Shown here piece by piece: positions 7,848-16,497 of a stretch of DNA of 64,000 nt. The first letter of the stretch is position 1. The number at the start of each line of letters is the position of its first letter. Source of the stretch: Planctomycetota bacterium (GTDB lineage Bacteria; Planctomycetota; JAJSAM01; JAJVHW01); the NCBI GenBank assembly GCA_021776825.1, contig JAJFFG010000005.1, positions 1 to 64,000 on the forward strand. The letters run 5' to 3'. The notes under the pieces were generated by a model that ran no database searches, was not told where the DNA came from, and worked only from the letters and a program-made list of their open reading frames with translations. The position numbers were made by a program, and so were the translations under genes.

Positions 7848-9236
7848 ATGGAGTCAGAGCAGTTCGACCTCGTCGTCCTTGGTGGCGGCAACGCGATCAC
7901 GGTGGCGATCGAAGCCGCGCGCGCCGGACAGCGCGTTGCGGTGGTCGAGGAGGGGCCGCTCGGCGGGACGTGCCCGAACCGGGGCTGCATCCCGACGAAA
8001 CTCCTGATCGGCTACGCGGAACGCGCCCAGGCGGTGCGCGAGGCGGGACGCTTCCACGTCGACGCGCACCTCGAGGCCATCGACGGTCCCGCTCTGCTGC
8101 GCGAGACGTTCGACGCCACACGGCAGACCGACGGGAAGATTGCGTCGGCGCTGCCCGACAGCGCCACGCTCGTCCGCGCTCGCGGTCGGTTCGTCGGCGA
8201 GCGGACGATCGAGGCCGATGGGCGGCGCTTGCAGGGCACGCGCGTTGTTGTGGCCACCGGAGGGCGTCCGCGGCGCACTGCGCCAGGCGCGGTACCGGGG
8301 CTCGATGACACGCCGTACTGGACGAGTCGCGACGTGTTCGATCTCGAGGACCTGCCCACGTCGATCGTCGTCGTGGGCGGTGGCTACATCGGCTGCGAGC
8401 TGGCGCACTTCTTCCACGGCGTCGGCGTCGAGACGACGCTCGTGCATCGGAGCGAGCGCCTGCTTCCCGCCGAGGACGAGGACGTCCGTGCGGTGTTCCA
8501 GACGGGCTTCGTCGCTCGCGTGCCGACGCTGCTCGATACCAACGTCGTGGACGTGGCGTACGACGGCCGCACGTTTGACGTGACGATCGAGGGGCCGACC
8601 GCTCGACGCACGCTTCGCTCCGCGGCGCTGCTCTACGCCATCGGCCGGGTCCCCAACGCCGACGCGATCGGCGCGGACATCGCCGGTATCGCGACCGATG
8701 CACGCGGGTTCATCACCGTCGACGACCACCTCCGCACGAGCGCTGCCGGCGTCTACGCGATGGGGGACGTGACCGGCGGGTACCAGTTCACGCACTCGGC
8801 GGCTCGCGAGGCCACGTACCTCGCTGACGCACTCGTTCGCAATGCCGAGGGGCCCCTTGATCTCGGTCCGGTGCCGCACGCCGTGTTCTCGGAGCCGGAG
8901 GTCGCCGGCGTCGGCGCGACCGAGGCGGATCTCGCTGCCGGTGGCGTGGCGTTCCGCGCCGCATCGGTCCCGTACATCGCCGCGGCAAAGGGGCGCGCCA
9001 TCAAGGAAGCGCACGGACTCTGCAAGTTCCTGGTCGCGCCGGGAACGGGCGAGATCCTCGGCTGCCACATCGTGGGGCGTGACGCGTCCATCCTCCTGCA
9101 CGAGGTCATCCCGGTCATGCGCTGGCGTAACCGGATCGACTCGCTGACCGACATCATCCACATCCACCCGTCGCTCTCCGAGGTCGTGCGCAACGCTGCT
9201 CGCAAGGCGGCGGCGCTCGTCGACGCGCCGGCATGA
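7848..9236 (+). CDS. FAD-dependent pyridine nucleotide-disulfide oxidoreductase
   Basis: 462 residues with the class I disulfide reductase layout: an N-terminal FAD motif (VLGGGNAITVA, third glycine replaced), redox-active disulfide Cys42/Cys47 in GGTCPNRGCIPTK, an NAD(P) motif VVGGGYIGCELAHFF, a second FAD motif VYAMGDVTG, and a dimerisation domain ending in HIHPSLSEVV, whose His-Pro supplies the active-site base. Close families are dihydrolipoamide dehydrogenase and mycothione reductase; the C-terminus reads more like the latter, but the substrate cannot be fixed from sequence. The ATG at 7848 is the nearest to the FAD motif. It overlaps the arsenate reductase gene by four bases, suggesting a coupled thiol-redox function. 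Confidence 0.88.
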   Translation: MESEQFDLVVLGGGNAITVAIEAARAGQRVAVVEEGPLGGTCPNRGCIPTKLLIGYAERAQAVREAGRFHVDAHLEAIDGPALLRETFDATRQTDGKIASALPDSATLVRARGRFVGERTIEADGRRLQGTRVVVATGGRPRRTAPGAVPGLDDTPYWTSRDVFDLEDLPTSIVVVGGGYIGCELAHFFHGVGVETTLVHRSERLLPAEDEDVRAVFQTGFVARVPTLLDTNVVDVAYDGRTFDVTIEGPTARRTLRSAALLYAIGRVPNADAIGADIAGIATDARGFITVDDHLRTSAAGVYAMGDVTGGYQFTHSAAREATYLADALVRNAEGPLDLGPVPHAVFSEPEVAGVGATEADLAAGGVAFRAASVPYIAAAKGRAIKEAHGLCKFLVAPGTGEILGCHIVGRDASILLHEVIPVMRWRNRIDSLTDIIHIHPSLSEVVRNAARKAAALVDAPA

Positions 9237-9694
9237 CCGCTGCTCCCGAGACCGACGGCGCGGTGCGAGTTCTGTTCGTTTGCACCCACAACGCCGCGCG
9301 GTCGCAGATGGCCGAGGGGCTGGCGCGGGAGGCCGGCGGCGCGCGCATCGTCAGCCGCAGCGCGGGCACGCAACGGACCCGCGTCCACCCCCTCGCGGTA
9401 CGCGCGATGGACGAGATCGGTGTCGATCTGCGCGATCACACCTCGAAGACCGTCGACGAACTGTCCGGCATGGGCTTCGACGTCGTCGTCACAGTCTGTG
9501 ACGACGCAGCGCGCTCCTGCCCGGAGTTCCCGGACTGCGTCGATCGCCGACACTGGCCTCTGCGCGATCCGTCGTCCGCCGTGGGAACCGAAGTCGAGCG
9601 CCTCGCGGCCTTCCGCGCCGCACGTGACGAGCTCCGCGAGCGCATCGACCGGCTGCTTGCAGAGCAGCGTCTCGGCATGCCCCCGGACCGGTAG
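9233..9694 (+). CDS. arsC: Arsenate reductase, low-molecular-weight phosphatase type
   Basis: 153 residues of the LMW-phosphatase fold. The P-loop VCTHNAARS carries nucleophile Cys17. Cys89 and Cys96 in TVCDDAARSCPEFP occupy the places of the two further redox cysteines of thioredoxin-coupled ArsC enzymes such as that of Staphylococcus aureus plasmid pI258. The three-cysteine pattern favours arsenate reduction over plain tyrosine phosphatase. The ATG overlaps the stop of the disulfide reductase gene (ATGA), so the two are almost certainly translated from one mRNA. No ArsR regulator or arsenite pump lies nearby. Confidence 0.85.
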   Translation: MTAAPETDGAVRVLFVCTHNAARSQMAEGLAREAGGARIVSRSAGTQRTRVHPLAVRAMDEIGVDLRDHTSKTVDELSGMGFDVVVTVCDDAARSCPEFPDCVDRRHWPLRDPSSAVGTEVERLAAFRAARDELRERIDRLLAEQRLGMPPDR

Positions 9695-9757
9695 GGGCGG
9701 GGGCGACCACGGTGTAGTCTCCGCGTGTCCGTAGGCACGGACACGGGGAGCCTCGCC

Positions 9758-10408
9758 ATGTCGCTTCGGTCTCTACTGCTCTGCGCAACGCTCGCACTTG
9801 CGCTCCCGGCGCTCACGGGCTGCCAGTCGGTCTACTACGAGGCATGGGAGGCGCTCGGCCGCGAGAAGCGCGACATCCTCCGCAGCGAGCTGTCCGGGAT
9901 GGTCGGCGACCAGGAGGACGCCGAGGAGGCGTTCACCGACGCGCTGACGCGGATGAAGCATCTGACCGGCTTCGACGGCGGCGACCTCGAGACCGAGTAC
10001 GACAAGCTGAAGTCGTCGTACGACGACGCGAGCGGCGCCGTCTCGGACATCGACGGTCGTATGGAGGACGTCAACGACGTCGCCACCGACATGTTCGCGG
10101 AGTGGCAGTCCGAGATCGGTCAGATGCAGACACCGAACCTGAAGAACGCGAGTCGTCGCAAGCTCGCCGAGACGCGAGAACGCTACGCCTCCATGCGGCG
10201 CTCCCTGGTCGACACTCGCACGAAGATGGACCCCGTTCTGGCGCTGCTCAACGACCACGTGCTCTTCCTGAAGCACAACCTGAACGCCGCGTCGATCGGT
10301 TCGTTGGGACGCGAGATGCGCGAGGTCGAGTACAGCATCGAGGACTTGAAGGACCGCATCCAGAGCTCGATCCGCGAGGCGCAGGCGTTCCTCGCGACGA
10401 TGCAGTAG
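9758..10408 (+). CDS. DUF2959 family lipoprotein
   Basis: 216 residues beginning with a lipoprotein signal (LALALPALTGC), so it should be anchored by a lipidated cysteine and act in the periplasm. The remainder is helical and charged, with the QSVYYEAWEALGREKRDIL start characteristic of DUF2959 and heptad-like spacing that suggests coiled coils. The function of this family is not established. A GGGGAG sequence lies upstream of the ATG at 9758. It ends two bases before the Rsm22 gene, so the two are probably in one operon. Confidence 0.85.
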   Translation: MSLRSLLLCATLALALPALTGCQSVYYEAWEALGREKRDILRSELSGMVGDQEDAEEAFTDALTRMKHLTGFDGGDLETEYDKLKSSYDDASGAVSDIDGRMEDVNDVATDMFAEWQSEIGQMQTPNLKNASRRKLAETRERYASMRRSLVDTRTKMDPVLALLNDHVLFLKHNLNAASIGSLGREMREVEYSIEDLKDRIQSSIREAQAFLATMQ

Positions 10409-10410
10409 CG

Positions 10411-11511
10411 ATGCCTCCCGAGGTGCGCTGGAGCGCGTCGGCACGCCGTCCGGTCGAACTGCCCGAGACCGTCGAACGAGCGCTCGCGGCCTTCCTGAAG
10501 TCGCGCTTCCCGAAGGCGACCAAGGAGCGCCTGAAGTACGCCGTCCGGGATCTGTCCGAAGCGTTCACGGCAGAGCGGGCACGTCTGCCGGGCTCCTACC
10601 TGAACCAGCCACCTGTGCGGAGTGCGTATCTCGCGTTCGCACACCCGCAGCAGATGCTTCGCGGGTTGGCGGCGCTCGACGAGTCGGTGACGCGAGCAGG
10701 GTCGCGCGGACTCTGGCCCGAGCGAGTCGAACGCGTGCTCGACCTCGGTGCCGGTCTCGGCGCCATGACACAGGCGTACCTCGTCCATCGCGCCAGCGAG
10801 CCCTGGCCGTCGTTCACGATGGTCGACCATCAGCGCTCGGCGCTCAAGGACGCTCGCGCGCTGACCACGTCCGTTGCCCTGGCGCTCCACCCGGACCGCT
10901 CACCTCCGCACGTCCGCACGGCGCCGGATCGCCTGTTGCCGTGGCTGGCCTCGGAGCGCGAGGGCTCGTACGACGTCGTGCTGCTCGGCGCCGTGTTGAA
11001 TGAGCGACGCGAGGCCTGGGAGCCTCTGTTGGCGGCACTGGTCCGCCTCGTTCGCCCGGGCGGTATCGTCATCGTCGTCGAGCCGGCGCATCCCGCAACT
11101 GGGCGCCGCCTGATGGAGCTGCGCGAGAGTGCGCTCGGGATGACGACCACGGTGGCGCCGTGTACGCACGCAGTGGCGTGTCCGCTGCTCGCGCTGCGGA
11201 AGGACTGGTGCTTCTCGACCCGCGGGGCGCGTCTGCCGGAGAGCGTCGCCGCACTGGCTCGCGTTCTCGGTCACCAGGCCGTCGAGGTGCGGTACGCGCT
11301 CTGGACGTTCGCTCCGCGCCCTGACGCCGCCCCGTTCGAGGCCGAGCCCGGAACGCTGGGCCGCATCGTCAGCGACGAGATGGACCGCGAGCGCGTGATC
11401 TGCGTGGACGGAGAGCGTCAGCGCTCCCGCGGGCTCGGCGTCGCCCAACGCGGCGATCTAGCCCGCTCACGCGGCGGTGTCAGCGACCGTCCTTCTTCAG
11501 GTCGAAGGTGA
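10411..11511 (+). CDS. Rsm22-like ribosomal small-subunit methyltransferase
   Basis: 366 residues. The SAM-binding motif VLDLGAGLGAMTQAY lies near residue 110. A conserved cysteine cluster follows (CTHAVACPL, then DWCF), as in the Rsm22 family, whose mitochondrial members act on small-subunit assembly and whose bacterial relatives are little studied. The cysteines may bind a metal or iron-sulfur centre, by analogy with the family. The ATG follows the DUF2959 stop by two bases. The 3' end overlaps the convergent gene at 11480 by 32 bases. Confidence 0.85.
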   Translation: MPPEVRWSASARRPVELPETVERALAAFLKSRFPKATKERLKYAVRDLSEAFTAERARLPGSYLNQPPVRSAYLAFAHPQQMLRGLAALDESVTRAGSRGLWPERVERVLDLGAGLGAMTQAYLVHRASEPWPSFTMVDHQRSALKDARALTTSVALALHPDRSPPHVRTAPDRLLPWLASEREGSYDVVLLGAVLNERREAWEPLLAALVRLVRPGGIVIVVEPAHPATGRRLMELRESALGMTTTVAPCTHAVACPLLALRKDWCFSTRGARLPESVAALARVLGHQAVEVRYALWTFAPRPDAAPFEAEPGTLGRIVSDEMDRERVICVDGERQRSRGLGVAQRGDLARSRGGVSDRPSSGRR

Positions 11512-13933
11512 TCCGACCGGTCGTGGTCTCGGTGTCGAACTCGGTCTCGAGCGGCTCGAGTCCCGACCCTCTCGGCGCGCCGAGCCGCACGCTCCATCGG
11601 CCGCGTGGCAGATCGTCCAGGTCCATCCAGGCCTCCGTGGCGCGGACCGCGAAGCCGCGCGGGAGCCCGGTGCGTAGGACGTGATTCGCGGCGGATCCGT
11701 CGGTCACGTCTTCGGTGGCTGACTCCATGCGAAGCTCGAGTCGTCCACCGATGTACGTCTTCGGCACAGTGATGCGCGCCTGGGTGAGCGCGTCACCGAG
11801 CTCCATCCGAACGGTCGCCACCAGGTTCGGACGTAAGCGCCAGTGCTCCGAGGCTACGGCCAGGCCACGAGGCCCGGCGATGCCAACCCAGATGCGCCCG
11901 GCGCCGATCTGCAACGCATCGCGCGCCGGGAGGTGCGGCCATACGCCGTCGTAGGTGACGACGACCTGCGGCTCGCCCGGCGCACGCAGCCGTCCGAGCG
12001 CCTCGTCCACGAGATTGGTTGCCAGCGCTGCGACGACCGCGAGCTCGGGGTCGCGTTCCCCCGGCGGGACGATCCGCAGCAGCGCGACAGGGCGAGCGGC
12101 GAGCTCGATGACGCCGACGTCGAGATCCTCACCCGCCGGCGGCGCCACGATCACGTGTCGCTGTCGAACGAGCAGGCCCGGAGGGGGAATGAGGATCAGC
12201 GTCGGAGACGCCGCCCCCTCCTCGAAGACCACTCCGGGCAGTGCAAACGTCCCGTCCGGACCGGTCTCGGTCGAGACACCCGCTGCCGCGACGACCGCCC
12301 CGTAGACGGGGCGTGCGCGTCGATCTCGGATGAGACCCCTGACGACGATGCCCGCCGGGTCCATCGCCTCGGTCTCGCCAGCCGGCGCCTCGTCCGACTC
12401 CTCTGGTTGCAGCACCAACTCGACACCGATCCAGGCGCCCTCTCGCAGGGTGAACGCCCTCGAGTGCGTGGACCCGGCCGCTGACGGAACGAACCGGTCG
12501 GCACTCGCGACGAGCCGTTGCTGCGTATCGAGCGGCGCATTGTCGAACCGGAAGCGACCCTTCATGTCCGAGGTCTCCGAACGTCCGGCGGGCTCCAGGC
12601 GCACGGTGGCATCGGGGATCGGTGCTCCCAGCGGGTCGAGGACGAACCCCCGGATGACGGCCGGGCGTCGACGCTCGAGGGGGACGTCCAGATCGACCTC
12701 GGTCTCCGGCTCGCCGTCGAGGCGCGACTCCCACGTGGCGTACCCGTCACCTGCCACGGAAACGAGCAGCGCGCCGGCCGGAACCCCGGTCACGCCGAAG
12801 CGCCCCTCAGCATCGGTCGTGACGGCGCGCTCGACGGCGCCGCCCGGGAGACGCACCGTGACGGTCGCGCCGGCGAGCGGGACCCCATCGGCGTGCACGC
12901 GGCCGCCCACCGACGTCCCCTGCGTGAGCTTGACCGTGACCTGCCGCTCGCCACCTTCGGTCACGCGAGTCGTGGCACGCCCGCGCAGCTGCTCGGTCTC
13001 GAGCTCGGCCACGATCTCGAGCGCGGCGCGCGGCGGGACGCGCTCGAACACCGAGCGGCCGAACGAATCGGAGGCGTCCGTCCGCGGCGCGAGCCCCTCG
13101 CCGGCGAGGATCACCCGCGCGGCCTGGACCGGCGAGCCGTCCGGCCGCTGCACCAACACCTCCAGCCGACCGCCGAGGTCGACGCGGCGCTCGAGCTCCA
13201 CGTCCCCGCTCCCCGGCGTGAATCGGATGACCTCCGAGGGAGCGGCGGCGTAGACCGCGCCGCCGATGCGCAACTCGTACTCGCCGAACCCGGGCACGGC
13301 GAGATGCAGCTGACCGCTCTCGTCGCTTCGTTTGACGGCGATCATCCGACCGTTGGCGGACAGCATCACCTGCGCGGGATCGGGCGGCTCCCCCTTTGCG
13401 GTCTCCAGACGCAGCCGCACCTCGGGCATGCGGAGCAGGCGCGCGTCCTTTCGCAACGCGGCGCCCGCGGGCAGCGACACGTCGCCGAACACGCCCGTGA
13501 GGTAGCCCGGCGAGGAGAGTCGGACGACGAGCGGCGTCTCGTGGGGGAGCAAGGTCAGTCGATACCGGCCCGCGTCGTCGGTGACCGTGTCCGCGACGGG
13601 AGCACCCGTGAAGCGGAGGACCTCGACACGAGCGCCGGCGACGGCATTGCCGTCGACCGCGTCCACCAGCACGCCCTGGAGCAGACCCTCCCCAGACGGC
13701 GGAGGCGGCGGCGCGGGGGCGAGCGGTGCGGGCTCCGGATCGGGGACGGCCGGGGCGGCTGCAGGCGCTGCCTCCGGCTGGGAGCGCCGCCGTTCTCGCC
13801 GCGCTGCCTCGGTCTCCGCTTCGGTCGGGGCGACCGTCTCGTCGCCGATGCCACGCAGCACGACGAACGCCGCGACCGCTCCGAGGAGGAGCAGCACGAC
13901 GCCCACTCCGAGAACGGCACGTTCCTGCTTCAT
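11480..13933 (-). CDS. Membrane-anchored protein with carboxypeptidase regulatory-like repeats
   Basis: 817 residues. A single N-terminal membrane segment (about 8-29) is followed by a long Ala/Pro/Glu linker and then a series of carboxypeptidase regulatory-like/prealbumin-type beta domains. Successive domains repeat a pattern such as GVLVDAVDGNAVAGARV ending in TDDAGRYRLTLLP, and later TDAEGRFGVTGVPAG. It is probably exported and held in the membrane, with the beta domains outside. No catalytic domain is seen; a scaffold or surface role is inference. GAAGGGA lies just before the ATG. Confidence 0.85.
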   Translation of the reverse strand: MKQERAVLGVGVVLLLLGAVAAFVVLRGIGDETVAPTEAETEAARRERRRSQPEAAPAAAPAVPDPEPAPLAPAPPPPPSGEGLLQGVLVDAVDGNAVAGARVEVLRFTGAPVADTVTDDAGRYRLTLLPHETPLVVRLSSPGYLTGVFGDVSLPAGAALRKDARLLRMPEVRLRLETAKGEPPDPAQVMLSANGRMIAVKRSDESGQLHLAVPGFGEYELRIGGAVYAAAPSEVIRFTPGSGDVELERRVDLGGRLEVLVQRPDGSPVQAARVILAGEGLAPRTDASDSFGRSVFERVPPRAALEIVAELETEQLRGRATTRVTEGGERQVTVKLTQGTSVGGRVHADGVPLAGATVTVRLPGGAVERAVTTDAEGRFGVTGVPAGALLVSVAGDGYATWESRLDGEPETEVDLDVPLERRRPAVIRGFVLDPLGAPIPDATVRLEPAGRSETSDMKGRFRFDNAPLDTQQRLVASADRFVPSAAGSTHSRAFTLREGAWIGVELVLQPEESDEAPAGETEAMDPAGIVVRGLIRDRRARPVYGAVVAAAGVSTETGPDGTFALPGVVFEEGAASPTLILIPPPGLLVRQRHVIVAPPAGEDLDVGVIELAARPVALLRIVPPGERDPELAVVAALATNLVDEALGRLRAPGEPQVVVTYDGVWPHLPARDALQIGAGRIWVGIAGPRGLAVASEHWRLRPNLVATVRMELGDALTQARITVPKTYIGGRLELRMESATEDVTDGSAANHVLRTGLPRGFAVRATEAWMDLDDLPRGRWSVRLGAPRGSGLEPLETEFDTETTTGRITFDLKKDGR

Positions 13934-14004
13934 GGTCCCTTCGTTGGACGCCAGAGGTGTCGCCTTCGTGCGCCCGCCCGCGTTCCTGCGGTAGGCTCCG
14001 CCGC

Positions 14005-15384
14005 ATGAGCGCCCACGCGAACCCGGGCTCCGCGCCCGTGATCCTCGACCGCGATCGGGCCCGTGCCCGCGCCGAGGATCTGCTGAGTTATGTCGACGCG
14101 AGCCCGATGCCGCACCACGCGGTCGCGGAGACCGAGCGCCGTCTTCGAGCGGCAGGCTACCAAGAGCTGCGCGAGGACGCGGCGTGGGACCTGGCCCCCG
14201 GTGACGCCCGCTACGTGATCCGCGGCGGCTCCACGATCCTCGCGTTCCGGCTCGGCACCGAGGCGCCGTCCGAGACGGGTGTGCGAGCGGTCGGCGCCCA
14301 CGTCGACTCGCCGAATCTCCGCGTCAAGCCCGTGGGCGAGACGGGGCGTTTCGGATACCGCCAGCTCGCGGTCTCGATGTACGGCGGCGCCATCGTGGCG
14401 AGCTGGACCGATCGAGATCTGGGCCTCGCGGGCCGCTTGATCGTCCAGGGCTCGAACGGACCGGAGTCGCGGCTCGTCACCATCCGACGTCCGATCGCCC
14501 GCGTCCCGAACCTCGCGATCCACCTCAATCGCGATGTCAACAAGGAGGGCCTGCGCGTCAACCTGCAGCACCACCTCCCGCCCGTCATCGGTCTCGGCGA
14601 CAGCGATTGGTCCGTGCGCCGGATCGTGGCTGACGCCGCCGGCGTCGACGCAGGTGACGTGCTCGACTACGACCTCGGGCTGTTCGACGTCACGCCGTCC
14701 ACGCTCGGTGGCCTCGACGAGGACTTCGTGTTCGCGCCGCGACTCGACAACCTCGGCAGTTCGCACGCGGCGTTGACGGCTCTGCTCGCCGCCGGCGAGG
14801 GCAACACCCCGCCCGAGAGCACCCCACCCGAGAGCACCCCACCCGAGAGCACATGGATCGTCGCGCTCTACGATCACGAGGAGTGCGGCAGCTCGAGTGC
14901 GCAGGGCGCGGCCGGAACGCTCATGCGCGACGTCGTCGCCCGGCTGGCGAGTGGGCATCCCGCCGCGGGGTCGAACGCTGCAGAGGAACTGACGCGCACG
15001 ACCGTGCGCTCGTTGCTCATCAGCGCCGACATGGCCCACGCCGTGCATCCCAGCCATCCCGAGGTGCACGAGCCAGCGCACATGCCTCGCATGAACCGGG
15101 GACCGGTGATCAAGCGCAACGTCAATCAGCGGTACGCCACGGACGCGGACACGGGATCGCAATTCGCATTGCTCTGCCGCGCAGCGGGCTTCGAGCCGCA
15201 GCAGTTCGTCATACGCTCCGACATGGGCTGCGGGTCCACGATCGGGCCGATCTCCGCCTCGCGCGTTGGGTTCCCGACGGTCGATGTCGGCAACCCGATG
15301 CTCTCCATGCACTCCGTGCGGGAGATGGCGGGGACCTGGGACCACGACCTGATGATCGAGGCGCTGATCCGGCACTTCTCTTGA
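14005..15384 (+). CDS. M18 family aspartyl aminopeptidase
   Basis: 459 residues matching DNPEP/ApeB-type M18 aminopeptidases, which remove N-terminal acidic residues using two zinc ions. Metal-ligand blocks are AVGAHVDSPNLRVKP, RLDNLGSS, LYDHEECGSS, SADMAHAVHPSH and the C-terminal SMHSVREM; the NQRYATD motif is also intact. An odd in-frame 15-bp tandem repeat at about 14809-14852 encodes three PPEST units just before the catalytic DHEE segment, in a loop that varies in the family. The ATG at 14005 begins MSAHANPGS; no strong Shine-Dalgarno is seen. Confidence 0.92.
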   Translation: MSAHANPGSAPVILDRDRARARAEDLLSYVDASPMPHHAVAETERRLRAAGYQELREDAAWDLAPGDARYVIRGGSTILAFRLGTEAPSETGVRAVGAHVDSPNLRVKPVGETGRFGYRQLAVSMYGGAIVASWTDRDLGLAGRLIVQGSNGPESRLVTIRRPIARVPNLAIHLNRDVNKEGLRVNLQHHLPPVIGLGDSDWSVRRIVADAAGVDAGDVLDYDLGLFDVTPSTLGGLDEDFVFAPRLDNLGSSHAALTALLAAGEGNTPPESTPPESTPPESTWIVALYDHEECGSSSAQGAAGTLMRDVVARLASGHPAAGSNAAEELTRTTVRSLLISADMAHAVHPSHPEVHEPAHMPRMNRGPVIKRNVNQRYATDADTGSQFALLCRAAGFEPQQFVIRSDMGCGSTIGPISASRVGFPTVDVGNPMLSMHSVREMAGTWDHDLMIEALIRHFS

Positions 15385-15415
15385 GCCCGGTATCGCCCTT
15401 GAGCACGGCACTCCC

Positions 15416-16462
15416 TTGATCCCCGCATCGCCCTCGAACGCTGGACCGACTCGTCGCCGCCATCGCGTCGTGGCGGTTCTGATCGGTCTGCTCCTCGCGG
15501 TGGTCATCGCCGAGGGCCTCCTACGGGCGACGGGCGCCGGCTCGTACAGCGCACGCTCCGACGACTACGGCTTCCGCGTCCTCTCCGACGAGCCTCTCTA
15601 TTGGGGGTTCGATCCGGGGCACACGCCGTCGCACACCTGGGATGGCGACCCGTACGGGACGCTGCCTCCCGGTGCGCGCATGACGTACCCACACATCGGC
15701 GAGGACGGTCTGCGTGGGCCTGATGTCGCGGCGGACGAGTCGCGCCCGATCGCTCTGGTGGTCGGCGATTCGTTCACGTTCGGCGAGGGTGTGCCCCTCG
15801 AGGAGACGTTCGTCCATCGCGCCGAGTCGCTGCTGGCCGAGCGCGGCAGCACGCCCGCTCGCCTGGTGAACGCGGGCATCCCGGGGTACGGGACGCTCGA
15901 GGAGACGGCGCGACTGCCGTCCCTGGCGGAGCGGCTGCGGCCCCGCGTCGTGGTGCTGGTGTTCGTCCCGAACGACCCGATCCACGTCTCCGACTCGGTG
16001 GATCAGGTCGGTGACCTGATCCAGAGCCCCGGACGCGGAGAGACCGGACTCGAGATCGTGCGGCGGCTTCAGCAACTGACGGGGGCGTCGGCGGCCACCC
16101 GCGCCACCGAGGACTGGTACTTGGACCACTACGTCGGCGATCGCTCCCAGGCCTGGCTCACCGCCCAGACGCAGATCGGCGTCGCGCACGCCCCGTTGAG
16201 GACGTCCGGATGCGCCCTCGGCGTGGCCTACTTCCCGCTGCTTCACGATCTCACCGGCGGGCGACTCGATCCGATCCGCGACGAGGTCGCACGCTTCTGC
16301 CGCGCCGACGGCATCCCGTTCCGCGATCTGGGGGTGACGCTACGCGACCGGGCCCCGCGTGACCTGTGGGTGCATCCGATCGATCACCATCCGAACGCCC
16401 GTGCTCACGAGGCCGTGGCCCCGGCGATCGCCGATCTGGTGACCGAGCTCCTCGGGGAGTGA
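15416..16462 (+). CDS. Membrane-anchored SGNH/GDSL hydrolase
   Basis: About 348 residues. One N-terminal membrane segment (VVAVLIGLLLAVVIAEGLL) is followed by an SGNH hydrolase domain: block I VVGDSFTFGEG with the nucleophile Ser, IPGYGT, a conserved Asn in VFVPNDP, and block V DHHPNARAHEAVA with the Asp/His pair. This suggests an esterase or O-acetyl hydrolase acting outside the membrane; the substrate is unknown. The TTG at 15416 is the best in-frame start after the M18 stop, but internal GTG codons are possible, so the start is uncertain. It lies 31 bp after the aminopeptidase gene. Confidence 0.8.
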   Translation: MIPASPSNAGPTRRRHRVVAVLIGLLLAVVIAEGLLRATGAGSYSARSDDYGFRVLSDEPLYWGFDPGHTPSHTWDGDPYGTLPPGARMTYPHIGEDGLRGPDVAADESRPIALVVGDSFTFGEGVPLEETFVHRAESLLAERGSTPARLVNAGIPGYGTLEETARLPSLAERLRPRVVVLVFVPNDPIHVSDSVDQVGDLIQSPGRGETGLEIVRRLQQLTGASAATRATEDWYLDHYVGDRSQAWLTAQTQIGVAHAPLRTSGCALGVAYFPLLHDLTGGRLDPIRDEVARFCRADGIPFRDLGVTLRDRAPRDLWVHPIDHHPNARAHEAVAPAIADLVTELLGE

Positions 16463-16497
16463 GTTCCGCGTTGCGCGGGCTCCCGTACACTCACGCC

